The position numbers and the translations under genes were made by a program. This document shows, one piece after another, positions 8,435-17,388 of a stretch of 64,000 nucleotides of DNA. The DNA lies in the NCBI RefSeq assembly GCF_009363095.1, contig NZ_CP045295.1:2971501-3035500 (forward strand). Direction: 5' to 3'. The stretch's first letter is position 1; every line of letters starts with the position of its first letter. Below the pieces are notes generated by a model. The model was not told where the DNA came from. It saw only the letters and a program-made list of their open reading frames with translations, and made no database searches. Source of the stretch: Paenibacillus cellulositrophicus. Lineage in GTDB: Bacteria > Bacillota > Bacilli > Paenibacillales > Paenibacillaceae.

Positions 8435-10735
8435 TTACTTTTGTTCCCGGACTGTCAGTACAGCGGACTGGACGTCTTGGGCATGCCGGCCGATCTGAAT
8501 TTCAAACTCGCCGGCTTCGACAACCGGATTCAGATCACGGTCAATGAAGGACAGTTCTTCGTGCCCGATCCCGAACGTAACCGTCTTCGTCTCACCGGGC
8601 TGCAGCCAAATCTTGGCGAAGCCTTTCAGCTCCTTCTTCGGCCGTGTCACTGTGCTGACCTTGTCGGAGATGTACAGCTGGACCGTTTCCGCTCCGGCCC
8701 GGCTGCCGGTGTTGGTCACCGTTACTGCAGCCTCCGCCCGCCCTTCCGGCGTGATTTCCGCCGGCGAGACGGTCACCGGGCCATACTCGAACTCGGTGTA
8801 GCTGAGCCCGAACCCGAAGGGATAGGCCGGCTCCAAATCCGTCTCCAGGTAGCGCCGCCCGGTCGTACGCTTGCTGTTATAGCGGACCGGCAGCTGGCCG
8901 ACATGCTTCGGAACGGAGACCGGCAGCCGGCCGGAAGGGTTCTCGTCGCCGAATACGATATCGGCGATCGCGTGGCCGCCCTCCTGCCCCGGGTACCATG
9001 CCTCCAGGATGGCGTCGGCATGCTCGTCGATCCACGGCTCCGCGACCGGCCGGCCGTTGATGTACACCACGACCAGCGGCTTCCCGAGCTTGGCCAGCTC
9101 CTCCGCCAGCTCCCGCTGCACGCCGGACAGGCCCAGTGTGGAGCGGTCGATGCCCTCGCCGCAGTCCATGTCGCTGTGCGGGCGGTCCGTCACGACCGAC
9201 GCACCCGTGCGCAGGTCGATCGTGCCTTCGCCGAAATCGCGCGCGCTCGACCCGCCGAGCACGAGCACGATCGTGTCCGCGGCGGCAGCCGTCTTCAGCG
9301 CCAGGTCGAAGCCTTCCCGGCTGTCATCCTTGACCCTGCAGCCCGGCGCGTACAGCACCCGCTCCGGCGCATGCGCCAGCTTGGCCCGGATGCCGTCCAG
9401 CACGGTCGACACCTGCTCCCGCGGCTGCGGAGAGGTATAGTCTCCAAGCTGATTGTACACGTTGTCGGCATTCGGGCCGATGACTGCGACCGTCTCCGAC
9501 TCCTTGGACAGCGGCAGCGTGTCTCCCTGATTCTTCAGCAGGACGATGCCTTCGACGGCAGCCTGGCGGGCGAGCCGGATGTGCTCCTTGCTGCCGATGA
9601 CGCAGGCTGCCCGTTCCGGGTCGACGTAAGGCTGCTCGAACAGCCCCAGTTCGAACTTCGCCTTCAGTACGCGAAATACCGCTTGGTCCAGTGTCTGCAT
9701 CTCGATACGCCCGCTCTGCACAGCCGCTGCCAGGTGCGCACGGAACATGTCGCCGGACATTTCCATATCCACGCCGGCGTTCACCGCCATGGCGGATGCC
9801 TCCTGCGGGTCGGCCGCCGTGTCATGCCCCCACACCAGCATGTTGATGGCACCGCAATCGGTAATGACGAATCCGTCGAAGCCCCACTCCTTGCGCAGCA
9901 GGTCTGTAAGCAGATATTTATCGGAGGTGCACGGCACGCCGTCGATTTCATTGTACGCGGTCATGACCGATTTCGCACCGGCCCGGACCGCCGCCTTGAA
10001 CGGCCGAAGGTCCACCTCGTGCAGCTCGCGCAGCCCCATATGAACCGGCGCGCTGTTGCGTCCGCCTTCCGAGCTGCCGTAGCCGGCAAAATGCTTCAGC
10101 GTCGCAATGACGCTGTCGTCGGCGTCCAGCCGGTTGCCCTGCAGCCCCCGCACCGCCGCTTCCGCCATCACGGAAGCGATCCACGGATCTTCCCCGTACG
10201 TCTCCTCCGTCCGTCCCCACCGGGGGTCCCGGACGACGTCGAGCACCGGGGAATACGTGGCCGCTCCGCCCTGGCTGCGCGTCTCCAGGGCGATCGCCCG
10301 GCAGATCTCCTCATACAGCTCCGGGTTCCACATGCTGGCCAGCGTCAGCGGCACCGGAAACACGGTCGCCCCGATTGCCATATGACCGTGCGAGCACTCC
10401 TCCCCGAACAGGATCGGGATGCCGAGGCGCGAGTGCTCTATCGCGTACCGCTGGATCGCGTTGATCGTCTCCGCGCCTTCCTTTGGCGACAGTCCTGTCG
10501 CCAGAGTCACTTCCGTCCACGGGTCGGCCCGTAACACGCCGTACAGCGAACCGATGCCGCCTCGCTCAGCGGCCTCCTTGAACGCTTCGTCCAGCGCGAC
10601 GCCGTTTTCCTCCCGCCGGTACGTTTTCCAGCCGAACAGCTGCACAAGCTGCCCGACCTTTTCCTCCAGCGTCATGAGGCTGAGCAGATGCTCCGCCCTC
10701 GCCTCGCTGCTCAAAGCAGAATCTTGATAACTCAC
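8435..10735 (-). CDS. Glycoside hydrolase family 3 beta-glucosidase/beta-xylosidase-type enzyme
   Basis: A 766-residue retaining exo-glycosidase without signal peptide, so cytosolic. The N-terminal TIM barrel carries KHFAGYG (about 214-220) and the catalytic nucleophile Asp293 in GFVITDCGA. The alpha/beta sandwich follows (about 390-610, with GPNADNVYNQLGDYT), and a C-terminal FnIII-like domain closes the protein (about 660-755). The GTG at 10735 is chosen because GGAGG lies eight bases upstream; the frame stays open further up without a ribosome site. It is 279 bases downstream of the sugar-binding lipoprotein on the same strand, so it probably cleaves the oligosaccharide that this transporter brings in. 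Beta-glucosidase or beta-xylosidase specificity cannot be separated by eye. Confidence 0.92.
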   Translation of the reverse strand: MSYQDSALSSEARAEHLLSLMTLEEKVGQLVQLFGWKTYRREENGVALDEAFKEAAERGGIGSLYGVLRADPWTEVTLATGLSPKEGAETINAIQRYAIEHSRLGIPILFGEECSHGHMAIGATVFPVPLTLASMWNPELYEEICRAIALETRSQGGAATYSPVLDVVRDPRWGRTEETYGEDPWIASVMAEAAVRGLQGNRLDADDSVIATLKHFAGYGSSEGGRNSAPVHMGLRELHEVDLRPFKAAVRAGAKSVMTAYNEIDGVPCTSDKYLLTDLLRKEWGFDGFVITDCGAINMLVWGHDTAADPQEASAMAVNAGVDMEMSGDMFRAHLAAAVQSGRIEMQTLDQAVFRVLKAKFELGLFEQPYVDPERAACVIGSKEHIRLARQAAVEGIVLLKNQGDTLPLSKESETVAVIGPNADNVYNQLGDYTSPQPREQVSTVLDGIRAKLAHAPERVLYAPGCRVKDDSREGFDLALKTAAAADTIVLVLGGSSARDFGEGTIDLRTGASVVTDRPHSDMDCGEGIDRSTLGLSGVQRELAEELAKLGKPLVVVYINGRPVAEPWIDEHADAILEAWYPGQEGGHAIADIVFGDENPSGRLPVSVPKHVGQLPVRYNSKRTTGRRYLETDLEPAYPFGFGLSYTEFEYGPVTVSPAEITPEGRAEAAVTVTNTGSRAGAETVQLYISDKVSTVTRPKKELKGFAKIWLQPGETKTVTFGIGHEELSFIDRDLNPVVEAGEFEIQIGRHAQDVQSAVLTVREQK

Positions 10736-10953
10736 TGGATCTCCCTCCATATCCCTTGATCCCGCTGCACCCTCTGGGTTCCGAACGGTTACCAAGGGCT
10801 GCGGCGAACCCGTAAACGGAATCGTTGGGTCGCAGCTGCAGCGCCTCATTGGCCTTCTTCCAGAAATGCTTCGGTTTTTTATGTATTTATATAAGTTGAA
10901 CATTGAAATGGATGATGGGGGCAAGTTGCCTCGTCCCGTCTTAAATGACAATT

Positions 10954-10990
10954 AGCCAACCCCCGGCCTCGCGGCCGGGATATGTTGGCT
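10954..10990 (-). terminator. Hairpin after the binding-protein gene, weak terminator
   Basis: AGCCAAC..CCCGGCC / GGCCGGG..GTTGGCT forms a strong two-part stem 24 bases after the stop at 11014, but the following T tract is poor. It may protect the 3' end of the transporter mRNA or give partial readthrough into the GH3 gene. Confidence 0.5.
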
Positions 10991-11013
10991 CCTTGCACAT
11001 GGTATGAATCGGC

Positions 11014-12633
11014 TTATTTGCCGGTATTCCACTGGTCGTATGCGGCTTGGTACAGTTCCACGATGCGGTCAGACCCCATCTTTTTCACTTGCGCCACGTA
11101 TTTATCCCAGTTGGAAAGCGGCTCCTGTCCGGTAATGAACTTCGCTTCCATCTGCTGCACGTAGGTATCGAGGTCGGACATCAAGGCGGACGCTTCGCTC
11201 TGCTGTTCGTTCGTCAGATAGACGTTCGGGAACGGCGATTTGCCGATTGGCGTCAGCTTCTCCGCATTCTCCTTGTCAATCCAGTCGTCGAACTCAGATC
11301 TGAGGCCTTTGGTCACTTCCGGATCGTTGACGCCCGGCGTCAAAATGCCGAAGTTCGGTGTAATTTTGCCGCGATATTCTTCGCGGTCGCCGCCGCCCGG
11401 TACCGGCAGCCATTCTTTAACGTGGTTATCCTTGTCTTTGTACTTCCACAGCACGCCTTCCGGTCCTTGGTTAAACAGCGTCGAACCCTCATAGCTGTAC
11501 AGATAGTCGATCCAGCGCATCGTCGCTTCCGGCGCCGGGTCCTTGCTTGTGATCGCAAACGTGCCATTAGCCGACATGCCCGGATGTTTGCCGTAAACCG
11601 GCGTTCCCGCAATTTCGCTGGCAACCGGTGTCATGAGCGGGTTGTCCGAGCTTGGCTCGCCGCCCAGCGTGAAGTAAGGGAAGTAGTCGTTAAACAGGCC
11701 GATCTGGTTGTTTTGTCCTTTGGCCTTTTTCTGGTCGGCCGTCTGCGAGAACGTCTCGTGATCCAGTAAGTCTTCCTTCCACAGTTTGTTCATGAAGGTC
11801 AAGTAACCCTTGTAGCCTTCTTCTTGAGGGGAGTAGTGTACTTTGCCGTCCTTGTCTGCGTAAATCTTCTCGTCATACATGCCCCAGAATCCGAAGAAAT
11901 ACATCCGCAAATCATCCAGCTTAACCGAAGTCAGCGGAATTTCATCCTTCTTGCCGTTGCCGTTCGGATCTTCATCCTTAAAGCGTTTCAGCAGCGTGTA
12001 CAGCTCGTCGGTCGTCTTCGGCAGCTCGGTTACGTTCAGCGCCTTCAGGAACTTGCCGTTATACCACATCGGGCTGCGGTACCATACGGCGGCCGTATCG
12101 ATAAACGGCAGGGCATACATATGTCCGTCAGGCGTCGTAAACGACTTGCGTACATCCGGATGCTCGTCGAGAATTTTCTTGATGTTCGGCGCATAGCCTT
12201 CATCGATGTACTTTTCGAGCGGAATCAGGACGCCCTGGGTTCCGTACGTCACCTGCTCCGACGGCTTCAGGTCAGCCGCATACAGCATATCCGGCAGATC
12301 GCCGCTGGCGAACATCAGATTCTTCTTCGTTTCAAAGCTGTCGATCGGCGAAAGCTGGTATTCCAGATGGATGCCCGACAATTTCTCCATCTCTTGCAGC
12401 ACGGGCATTTTGTTCCAGTCGGCCACGCCCGCGTCCTGGGACATGACTTTCAGCGTGAGCGGCTTATCCACGATCGGAAAGCCTTCCTTCTTGACTCCCT
12501 CCACGGTCGCCGAACTATCGGATGATGCGGATCCGCTTCCTCCGTCTCCCTTAGAAGATCCGCAGGCTGCAAGCAGGCTGGCGGAAATCGTCAGGCAGAG
12601 CAGAATGGATGATGCTTTGCGAAGATTTTTCAT
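11014..12633 (-). CDS. Extracellular solute-binding lipoprotein of a CUT1-type sugar ABC transporter (LplA-like)
   Basis: A 539-residue lipoprotein binding protein for oligosaccharide uptake. The signal peptide ends in a lipobox (SLLAACG, Cys24), so it is anchored on the outer face of the membrane. A Gly/Ser-rich linker (about 25-45) precedes the two-lobed domain. The length and the sequence around WNKMPVLQEMEKLSGIHLEYQL match the large LplA-type proteins common in Paenibacillus. It is the third gene of an operon with two permeases upstream and GH3 downstream. No ATPase gene is present here; this subfamily usually shares a distant MsmX-type ATPase. The substrate is probably a plant beta-glycan oligomer, inferred only from the GH3 neighbour. 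Confidence 0.93.
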   Translation of the reverse strand: MKNLRKASSILLCLTISASLLAACGSSKGDGGSGSASSDSSATVEGVKKEGFPIVDKPLTLKVMSQDAGVADWNKMPVLQEMEKLSGIHLEYQLSPIDSFETKKNLMFASGDLPDMLYAADLKPSEQVTYGTQGVLIPLEKYIDEGYAPNIKKILDEHPDVRKSFTTPDGHMYALPFIDTAAVWYRSPMWYNGKFLKALNVTELPKTTDELYTLLKRFKDEDPNGNGKKDEIPLTSVKLDDLRMYFFGFWGMYDEKIYADKDGKVHYSPQEEGYKGYLTFMNKLWKEDLLDHETFSQTADQKKAKGQNNQIGLFNDYFPYFTLGGEPSSDNPLMTPVASEIAGTPVYGKHPGMSANGTFAITSKDPAPEATMRWIDYLYSYEGSTLFNQGPEGVLWKYKDKDNHVKEWLPVPGGGDREEYRGKITPNFGILTPGVNDPEVTKGLRSEFDDWIDKENAEKLTPIGKSPFPNVYLTNEQQSEASALMSDLDTYVQQMEAKFITGQEPLSNWDKYVAQVKKMGSDRIVELYQAAYDQWNTGK

Positions 12634-12674
12634 GACAACAACTCCCCTTTTAAAGTTATTGATCTATGGCAAGA

Positions 12675-13583
12675 TCAGCCCTTAACCGAACCGATCATGA
12701 CACCTTGCACAAAATAACGCTGAAGGAACGGGTAGATGACAATCACCGGAATGGTGGCGACGATAATCACGGAATACTTCACCAGGGCGGCGATTTCCGC
12801 CTTGTTGTTCATCGCGGCCGCCGTGGAGGCGTCGATCGCTCCTCCGCCCTGTGCAGCCATTTCCTGCAGCACCAGAATTTGGCGCAGCACCAGCTGCAGC
12901 GGGTATTTCGCCGAGTCGTTCAGGTAAATGAGCGCCGAGAAGTAGCTGTTCCAGTTGCCCACCCCGTAGAACAGGGCCATGACCGCGATGATCGGCATCG
13001 ACAGCGGCAGGATGATCTTCACGAACAGCCGCATGTTCGTACATCCATCGATCTGCGCCGCTTCCTGCAGCTCCTTCGGAATCGAGCTCTGGAAGAACGT
13101 CCGCGAGACGATGATGTTCCAGATCGACGCGGCCGACGGAATGACGATCGCCCACATCGTGTTGACCATGCCCAGCTGCTTCACCAGGAGGTACGTCGGC
13201 ACCAGGCCGCCCCCGAAAAACATCGTGACCATGAACATGCCCATAAAGAAGTTGCGGCCGACAAAGTCCTTGCGGCTCAGCGCATACGCCGCCGGCAGCG
13301 TCACGAGCAGGTTGATCGCGGTCCCGACCACGGTGTACAAAATCGTATTGCCGTACCCCGTCCAGATGCTTGTGTTCTCGAACACCCGCTTGTAGCCGTC
13401 AAACGTAATGCCTTTCGGCCACAGCCACATCTCCCCGGACCCGACAGCTTTCGGATCGCTGATGGAGGCGCTGACCATGTACACCAGCGGGTAGAACACG
13501 ATTAGAAACGCCAGAAACACATACAGGTAATTGAAGGCGAGAAAGACTTTATCCCGCCGGGTTTCTCTGACTCCAGATAACAT
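12675..13583 (-). CDS. Sugar ABC transporter permease, LplC-like
   Basis: A 302-residue inner-membrane permease with six predicted helices. The EAA loop for ATPase contact reads KELQEAAQIDGCTNMRLFVK (about 172-191), and the C-terminus QGVMIGSVKG is typical of LplC-type subunits. The ATG at 13583 has a GAGGAGGGG site. It sits 15 bases after its LplB-like partner and 41 bases before the binding protein. It forms a heterodimeric channel with that partner. Confidence 0.93.
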   Translation of the reverse strand: MLSGVRETRRDKVFLAFNYLYVFLAFLIVFYPLVYMVSASISDPKAVGSGEMWLWPKGITFDGYKRVFENTSIWTGYGNTILYTVVGTAINLLVTLPAAYALSRKDFVGRNFFMGMFMVTMFFGGGLVPTYLLVKQLGMVNTMWAIVIPSAASIWNIIVSRTFFQSSIPKELQEAAQIDGCTNMRLFVKIILPLSMPIIAVMALFYGVGNWNSYFSALIYLNDSAKYPLQLVLRQILVLQEMAAQGGGAIDASTAAAMNNKAEIAALVKYSVIIVATIPVIVIYPFLQRYFVQGVMIGSVKG

Positions 13584-13598
13584 CGAAGCCCCTCCTCT

Positions 13599-14564
13599 CT
13601 ACCACAAACTGTTCTCGCTCGTACGGCGGACGATCTGATTGACAACGATGAGCAATACCGCATTGATGACCGAGTTGAACAAGCCGATGGCGGTCGAGAA
13701 GCTGTACTGCGCATCCACGAGACCCGAGCGGTAGACGAAGGTGGAAATGACGTCCGACGAGCTCATGTTGAGCGGGTTTTGCAGCAGTAGGATTTTCTCA
13801 AAGCCGACCCCGAGCAGGCTGCCCATATTCAGGATGAGCAGGATGGTCATCGTCGGGATCAGTACCGGGATGTTGATGTGCCGCACGCGCTGGAAGCGCG
13901 AGGCCCCGTCAATAATCGCCGCCTCATGCAGCCCCGGATCAACGCCTGATAGCGCGGCGAGATAGATGATCGTGCCCCAGCCGGCGCTCTGCCACACGTC
14001 AGAGAAGACGTACATCGTCTTAAACCAGCGCGGGTCGGTAAGGAAATCCGGCGCTTTCAGGCCCAGCCCCTCGATCATGTGGGTGACGATCCCCGTCGAC
14101 GGCGAGAGGAACGTGATAATCATCCCCGCCATAACGACCATGGAAATAAAGTGCGGTGCGTACGTCACCGTCTGGGACAGCTTCTTGAAGAAGCCGTTTC
14201 GGACTTCGTTGAAGGCCAGCGCCAGAATGATCGGGATCGGAAAACCAACGACCAGCGAGTACAAGCTGATGCTCAGCGTGTTCCAGAGCAGATCCCAGAA
14301 GTAGTAGGAATGAAAGAAGCGGACGAAGTGGTCGAAGCCGACCCACGGGCTTCCCGTAATTCCTTTTGTCGGAATGAAGTTTTTGAACGCGATCTGGATG
14401 CCGTACATCGGCCCGTAGCAGAAAATAAGAAAGTAGAAAAAGGCCGGCGCAATAAACAGGTACAGCTCCCAGTTCAGAATGATGCGCTTCCACAAGCTTT
14501 TGTGGGTTTTCTTTCTCGGCATCACAGCAGGCGGGCCTGCGATGGCAGCTTTTGTATCATGCAT
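13599..14564 (-). CDS. Sugar ABC transporter permease, LplB-like
   Basis: A 321-residue permease, first gene of the operon. The N-terminal region with MYGIQIAFKNFIPTKGITGSPWVGFDHFVRF is characteristic of the LplB group. The EAA loop DPGLHEAAIIDGASRFQRVR lies near residues 210-230. There are six membrane helices. The start has AGGAG just upstream of the ATG at 14564. The operon promoter must lie in the following gene-poor region, where no clear regulator gene is adjacent. Confidence 0.92.
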   Translation of the reverse strand: MHDTKAAIAGPPAVMPRKKTHKSLWKRIILNWELYLFIAPAFFYFLIFCYGPMYGIQIAFKNFIPTKGITGSPWVGFDHFVRFFHSYYFWDLLWNTLSISLYSLVVGFPIPIILALAFNEVRNGFFKKLSQTVTYAPHFISMVVMAGMIITFLSPSTGIVTHMIEGLGLKAPDFLTDPRWFKTMYVFSDVWQSAGWGTIIYLAALSGVDPGLHEAAIIDGASRFQRVRHINIPVLIPTMTILLILNMGSLLGVGFEKILLLQNPLNMSSSDVISTFVYRSGLVDAQYSFSTAIGLFNSVINAVLLIVVNQIVRRTSENSLW

Positions 14565-14691
14565 CGTATCACTCCTTCTCTGGTAGGTTGTTTGTTGCCT
14601 TTATCTCTCCGTGATAACGGATGTTAAAGCCCGAAAAAGGCGGGTGAATAAGGTTTGTGATCTAAACGTATTCGATCGGTAAAACCTTCGT

Positions 14692-15434
14692 AAATATGTC
14701 ATTTTCCACATGAACCTGAAATTCAGGGGAAAACCCGTACGAACAAGAAGAAAATCGACCGGTTTTGGCCAGAGGAATATGTTGTTTTTGCAGCGAATTC
14801 GGGTGAATCAAGCAATACTTGACATAATAATGATAACTTAAGTCACACAATTGTGTTCGGTATATTACCTGAACTAAGGAAGAGTTTTGGTTAAACTTCC
14901 TCTTGTGAGCCATTTGACGATGTACCCTGCCAGCTGTCTCGCGTTACTTCTCCCTTTTACTAAGGGAACAAAAAATTTCGGCTGACCAGCATCTAGGCGA
15001 TAGCCCATCCTCATTAGGGCAGTTAAACAAACCAGGCAAGCTGCTTAGCGTCCTCGTTCCGAACAGGATCCTGATAGAGCTTCCGATCGGTTCTGATGGT
15101 TTCGTACAATGAAGAAACATCCCTCTTCAATGAAACCTTCTCCTTAATTGAAACATCCTTCTTCGGTAAAGCTTCCATCCTCAACGCATCTATCTGCGGG
15201 CCGATCCTCCACCAAATGTCCCTGTTTCTCGGCCACGGTTTTTGATCGTTAGTTAAGCTTGCCTGTTTCCCCCGCATCTCGCTTCAGCGGCGGGGTGATA
15301 ACGCTTACACTAAACATATCGGAGCCCCCGTCTTGCGTAAATATGTCGTTTTCGCTCCCCCATCAAATCGGCTTAAAATCTGGCTCCGGTGGTTACATTC
15401 ACTTGTGATTCAGGAGCCGAATATGTCATTTTTG
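14692..15434 (+). repeat. Four dispersed copies of an AATATGTCATTTT-type motif
   Basis: Copies lie at 14692-14707 (AAATATGTCATTTTCC), 14775-14791 (GAATATGTTGTTTTTGC), 15339-15354 (AAATATGTCGTTTTCG) and 15419-15434 (GAATATGTCATTTTTG), all in the same orientation. Four such close matches in about 750 non-coding bases are unlikely by chance. The role is unknown: short dispersed repeat, regulator sites, or fragments of one ancestral element. Confidence 0.5.
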
Positions 15435-15475
15435 ATGATTTGGATAGCCTTTAAGGTGTATATATCAAAAATGAC
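15425..15475. repeat. Perfect 12-bp inverted repeat
   Basis: GTCATTTTTGAT (15425-15436) and ATCAAAAATGAC (15464-15475) are exact inverse copies around a 27-base loop. The left arm overlaps the fourth AATATGTC motif. No T tract follows, so it is not a standard terminator. Confidence 0.6.
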
Positions 15476-15654
15476 AATTCCCGCACGAGCCCTTATGCGG
15501 CGCGGTTTTGCAGCAGGTCAAAAATAACATGTATGCGTTTACATCAATTTTGCCGTCACAACCGGCTGACAATGACGTTCGGTCATTTTCACTTCCACCT
15601 TTTTGGCTGCTGCAGCCCTGCTTTCTCTTTTTTCGCTTATACTTTCTTATATCT

Positions 15655-15710
15655 AAAAAAAACGTCCAAGCTCAGCCGGTCCTGCCTCGGCTTCCCTTGA
15701 ACGTCTTCAT
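15655..15710 (-). terminator. Rho-independent terminator of the XRE-repeat gene
   Basis: On the minus strand GACGTTCAAG..AGCCG / CGGCT..CTTGGACGT forms a long imperfect stem followed by eight T (forward A run 15655-15661). It starts about 35 bases after the stop at 15746. Confidence 0.85.
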
Positions 15711-15745
15711 CTTTCCAGAAATCAGTATTGCCTGGTGTACATCGG

Positions 15746-16699
15746 TCATGACATGTCGCGGATTACTTCCTTCACCCAGGCGTCAATCCGCTCCTGATCC
15801 ATGAACGGGAGAATCGGCGCCAAGGCTCCGAGCCCCTCCTTTTCGCATGCTTTCCTCGCGCATTCATCAATCGCATCAATGCTCATAAACGGCGCAATTG
15901 ACGCCAGCGCCCCAATCCCTTCGTTCTCGTAAGCTTTCCTCGCACAGTTATCGATCGCTTCATCGCTCATAAACGGCGCAATCGACGCCAGCGCACCGAC
16001 CCCTTCGCTCTCGTAAGCTTTCCTCGCACACTCATCGATCGCATCAATGCTCATAAATGGCGCAATCGGCGCCAGCGCCCCGATTCCTTCGTTCTCGTAA
16101 GCTTTCCTCGCACAGTTATCGATCGCATCAATGCTCATAAACGGCGCAATCGACGCCAACGCACCGACCCCTTCGCTCTCGTAAGCTTTCCTCGCACAGT
16201 TATCGATCGCATCAATGCTCATAAATGGCGCAATCGGCGCCAGCGCCCCGATTCCTTCGTTCTCGAAGGCTTGCCGGGCGGCCTCATCGATCACTTGCTC
16301 ACTGACAAACGGGGCGATGGACTGGATATCTTTCGGCTTGAGCTTGTTTTTGATATGCCCAAACACCTCGTCTGCCTGAGCTGACTTGAGAATTGGGGCG
16401 ATACCCGCGAACTCCTCGACGGACACCTCGTTCTCCTGCAAAAATTCGGATGTCTTGTCCTCGACAATCGTCTGGATGATCTGCGTCCCTTTCGAACTTT
16501 CCAACATACGGTCGATGCTGACGCCGAAAATTTCTGCGAGCTGCGGCAGTTTCGATATATCGGGCATCGTTTCCCCGCGTTCCCAGTTGCTGATCGCCTG
16601 ATAACTGATTCCCATCCGATCCGCCAGCTCCATTTGCGTAAAGCCCTTTTCCTTGCGAAGCCGGGCGATAGTTCTCCCAATTTTGACCATATCAAACAT
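15746..16699 (-). CDS. XRE-family regulator with six tandem 28-residue repeats
   Basis: A 317-residue protein. Residues 5-65 are a Cro/CI-type HTH (IARLRKEKGFTQMELADRMG and YQAISNWERGETMPDISKL). After a linker and two degenerate units, residues 144-311 hold six 28-residue repeats of the form AYENEGIGALAPIAPFM plus SIDAIDNCARK. Each repeat looks like two short helices, so the C-terminal half is probably an alpha-solenoid-like or oligomerising scaffold. Copies alternate between ENEGIGALAP and ESEGVGALAS types, which points to duplication of a 56-residue unit. The ATG at 16699 fits AAGGGG eight bases upstream; a GTG nine bases earlier is possible. It is single-gene, with its own terminator. Its target genes and ligand are unknown. 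Confidence 0.88.
   Translation of the reverse strand: MFDMVKIGRTIARLRKEKGFTQMELADRMGISYQAISNWERGETMPDISKLPQLAEIFGVSIDRMLESSKGTQIIQTIVEDKTSEFLQENEVSVEEFAGIAPILKSAQADEVFGHIKNKLKPKDIQSIAPFVSEQVIDEAARQAFENEGIGALAPIAPFMSIDAIDNCARKAYESEGVGALASIAPFMSIDAIDNCARKAYENEGIGALAPIAPFMSIDAIDECARKAYESEGVGALASIAPFMSDEAIDNCARKAYENEGIGALASIAPFMSIDAIDECARKACEKEGLGALAPILPFMDQERIDAWVKEVIRDMS
15767..16270 (-). repeat. Six tandem 84-bp coding repeats
   Basis: 504 bases encoding residues 144-311 of the XRE protein. Units are close to identical at DNA level, for example the stretch TCGTAAGCTTTCCTCGCA recurs at 84-base spacing. They alternate in two types, giving a 168-bp higher-order period. Near-identity at third positions suggests recent expansion or gene conversion, so copy number may vary between strains. 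Confidence 0.9.
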
Positions 16700-16830
16700 C
16701 CTCAACACCCCTTCAAAGGTTATTTGCGCTTAAGTGTATCGGTTCACCGGGCAATTGTATATCAAGCGCTGCTTGAGTCCGCCAATTCACTGCAGCTCCG
16801 CAGAGAATAACGGATTGTTGTCAGCACACC

Positions 16831-16870
16831 AAAAAGCCGCCTCATCAGATTTCAATCTGACGAGGCGGCT
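16831..16870 (-). terminator. Rho-independent terminator of the PNPOx-like gene
   Basis: AGCCGCCTC.TCAGATT / AATCTGA.GAGGCGGCT (16835-16870) is a 17-bp near-perfect stem, followed by T on the minus strand (forward A run 16831-16835). It lies 24 bases after the stop at 16894. Confidence 0.9.
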
Positions 16871-16893
16871 ATCACCGCTGCCGCGGGATTCAA

Positions 16894-17313
16894 TCAATAA
16901 TCGAACCACTCGTGCTTCTGTCCGTCCTTGTCGGTTAACTCCACACGAATGGCCTTAACCTGAAGGATCACATAATCCGGATCATTCGGGCCGGAGAAGT
17001 CCGCGCTGAACTCTTCACGCCAAATCTGCTGACGGAGAGCTTCCTCCGTGTTCACGGTTAATTTTCCGTCGATTTCCACCGTTTCCCGGGAGTCGTTCTC
17101 CCCATGCCCTACCAGCAGCGACACCGGCGTCTTGCTTTCAAGGTCCCAGGTTTGGCTTTTCCGATTTGCGACAAGATAGATGCTCAGTCCTTTGTTGTAC
17201 TTCGGCATCCGGCGCAGCCGCGGCTTCTGATTCTCCACCGTCGCAACGGCGGCGTATTCGTGGTGGTCCAGAATTTTGGCAACCTCATGCTCCATGGCGA
17301 ATTTAGCTTCCAT
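16894..17313 (-). CDS. Pyridoxamine 5'-phosphate oxidase-like (FMN split-barrel) protein
   Basis: A 139-residue small protein with the split-barrel flavin-binding pattern: an N-terminal helix (MEHEVAKILDHHEYAAVATVE) leads into beta strands, with RRMPKYNKGLSIYLVANRKSQTWDLESKTPVSLLVG covering the core barrel. The closest described groups are general stress protein 26-type and PNPOx-like proteins that bind FMN, F420 or heme. It ends in an acidic region with an aromatic C-terminus (EWFDY). The start at 17313 has AAGGGG 11 bases upstream. It sits in its own unit next to dps, so an oxidative-stress role is plausible but not shown. Confidence 0.75.
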   Translation of the reverse strand: MEAKFAMEHEVAKILDHHEYAAVATVENQKPRLRRMPKYNKGLSIYLVANRKSQTWDLESKTPVSLLVGHGENDSRETVEIDGKLTVNTEEALRQQIWREEFSADFSGPNDPDYVILQVKAIRVELTDKDGQKHEWFDY

Positions 17314-17388
17314 TAATAATCACACCCCTTCTCTTCTGACATCATCGACGAAGGGCGAGAGCCCCTCGTTCGTTGGAAATCGTTGAAA

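Larger units (their letters stand above)
14565..15745. other. Gene-poor region between the sugar operon and the XRE gene
   Basis: About 1.2 kb without a supportable gene. Small open frames at 14662-14913 and 15023-15277 (minus) lack ribosome sites and recognisable motifs. What is visible: four copies of an AATATGTCATTTT-like motif, a palindrome CCTGAAATTCAGG (14713-14725), a 12-bp inverted repeat (15425-15475), a GGCTCC/GGAGCC stem (near 15381-15418), two cre-like sequences (15296-15309 and 15530-15543) and the terminator of the XRE gene. Base composition is more AT-rich than the neighbouring genes, as in old deletion or insertion scars. Confidence 0.6.

Noticed and set aside
8144-10534. A 796-codon open frame on the plus strand
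   Set aside because: It lies opposite the GH3 gene, which has clear catalytic motifs. The translation is Arg/His/Gln-rich without domains, as expected for an antisense frame in high-GC DNA.
14662-14913. An 83-codon frame on the minus strand
   Set aside because: No ribosome site, no recognisable motif, biased toward the composition of AT-rich non-coding DNA.
15023-15277. An 84-codon frame with a KKDVSIKEKVSLKRDVS-type internal repeat
   Set aside because: The start lacks a ribosome site. The repeat is short and could reflect a decayed sequence; not enough to call a gene.
15296-15543. Two cre-like sequences (15296-15309, 15530-15543)
   Set aside because: Each has at least one mismatch in the core and neither sits before a supportable gene start on either strand.
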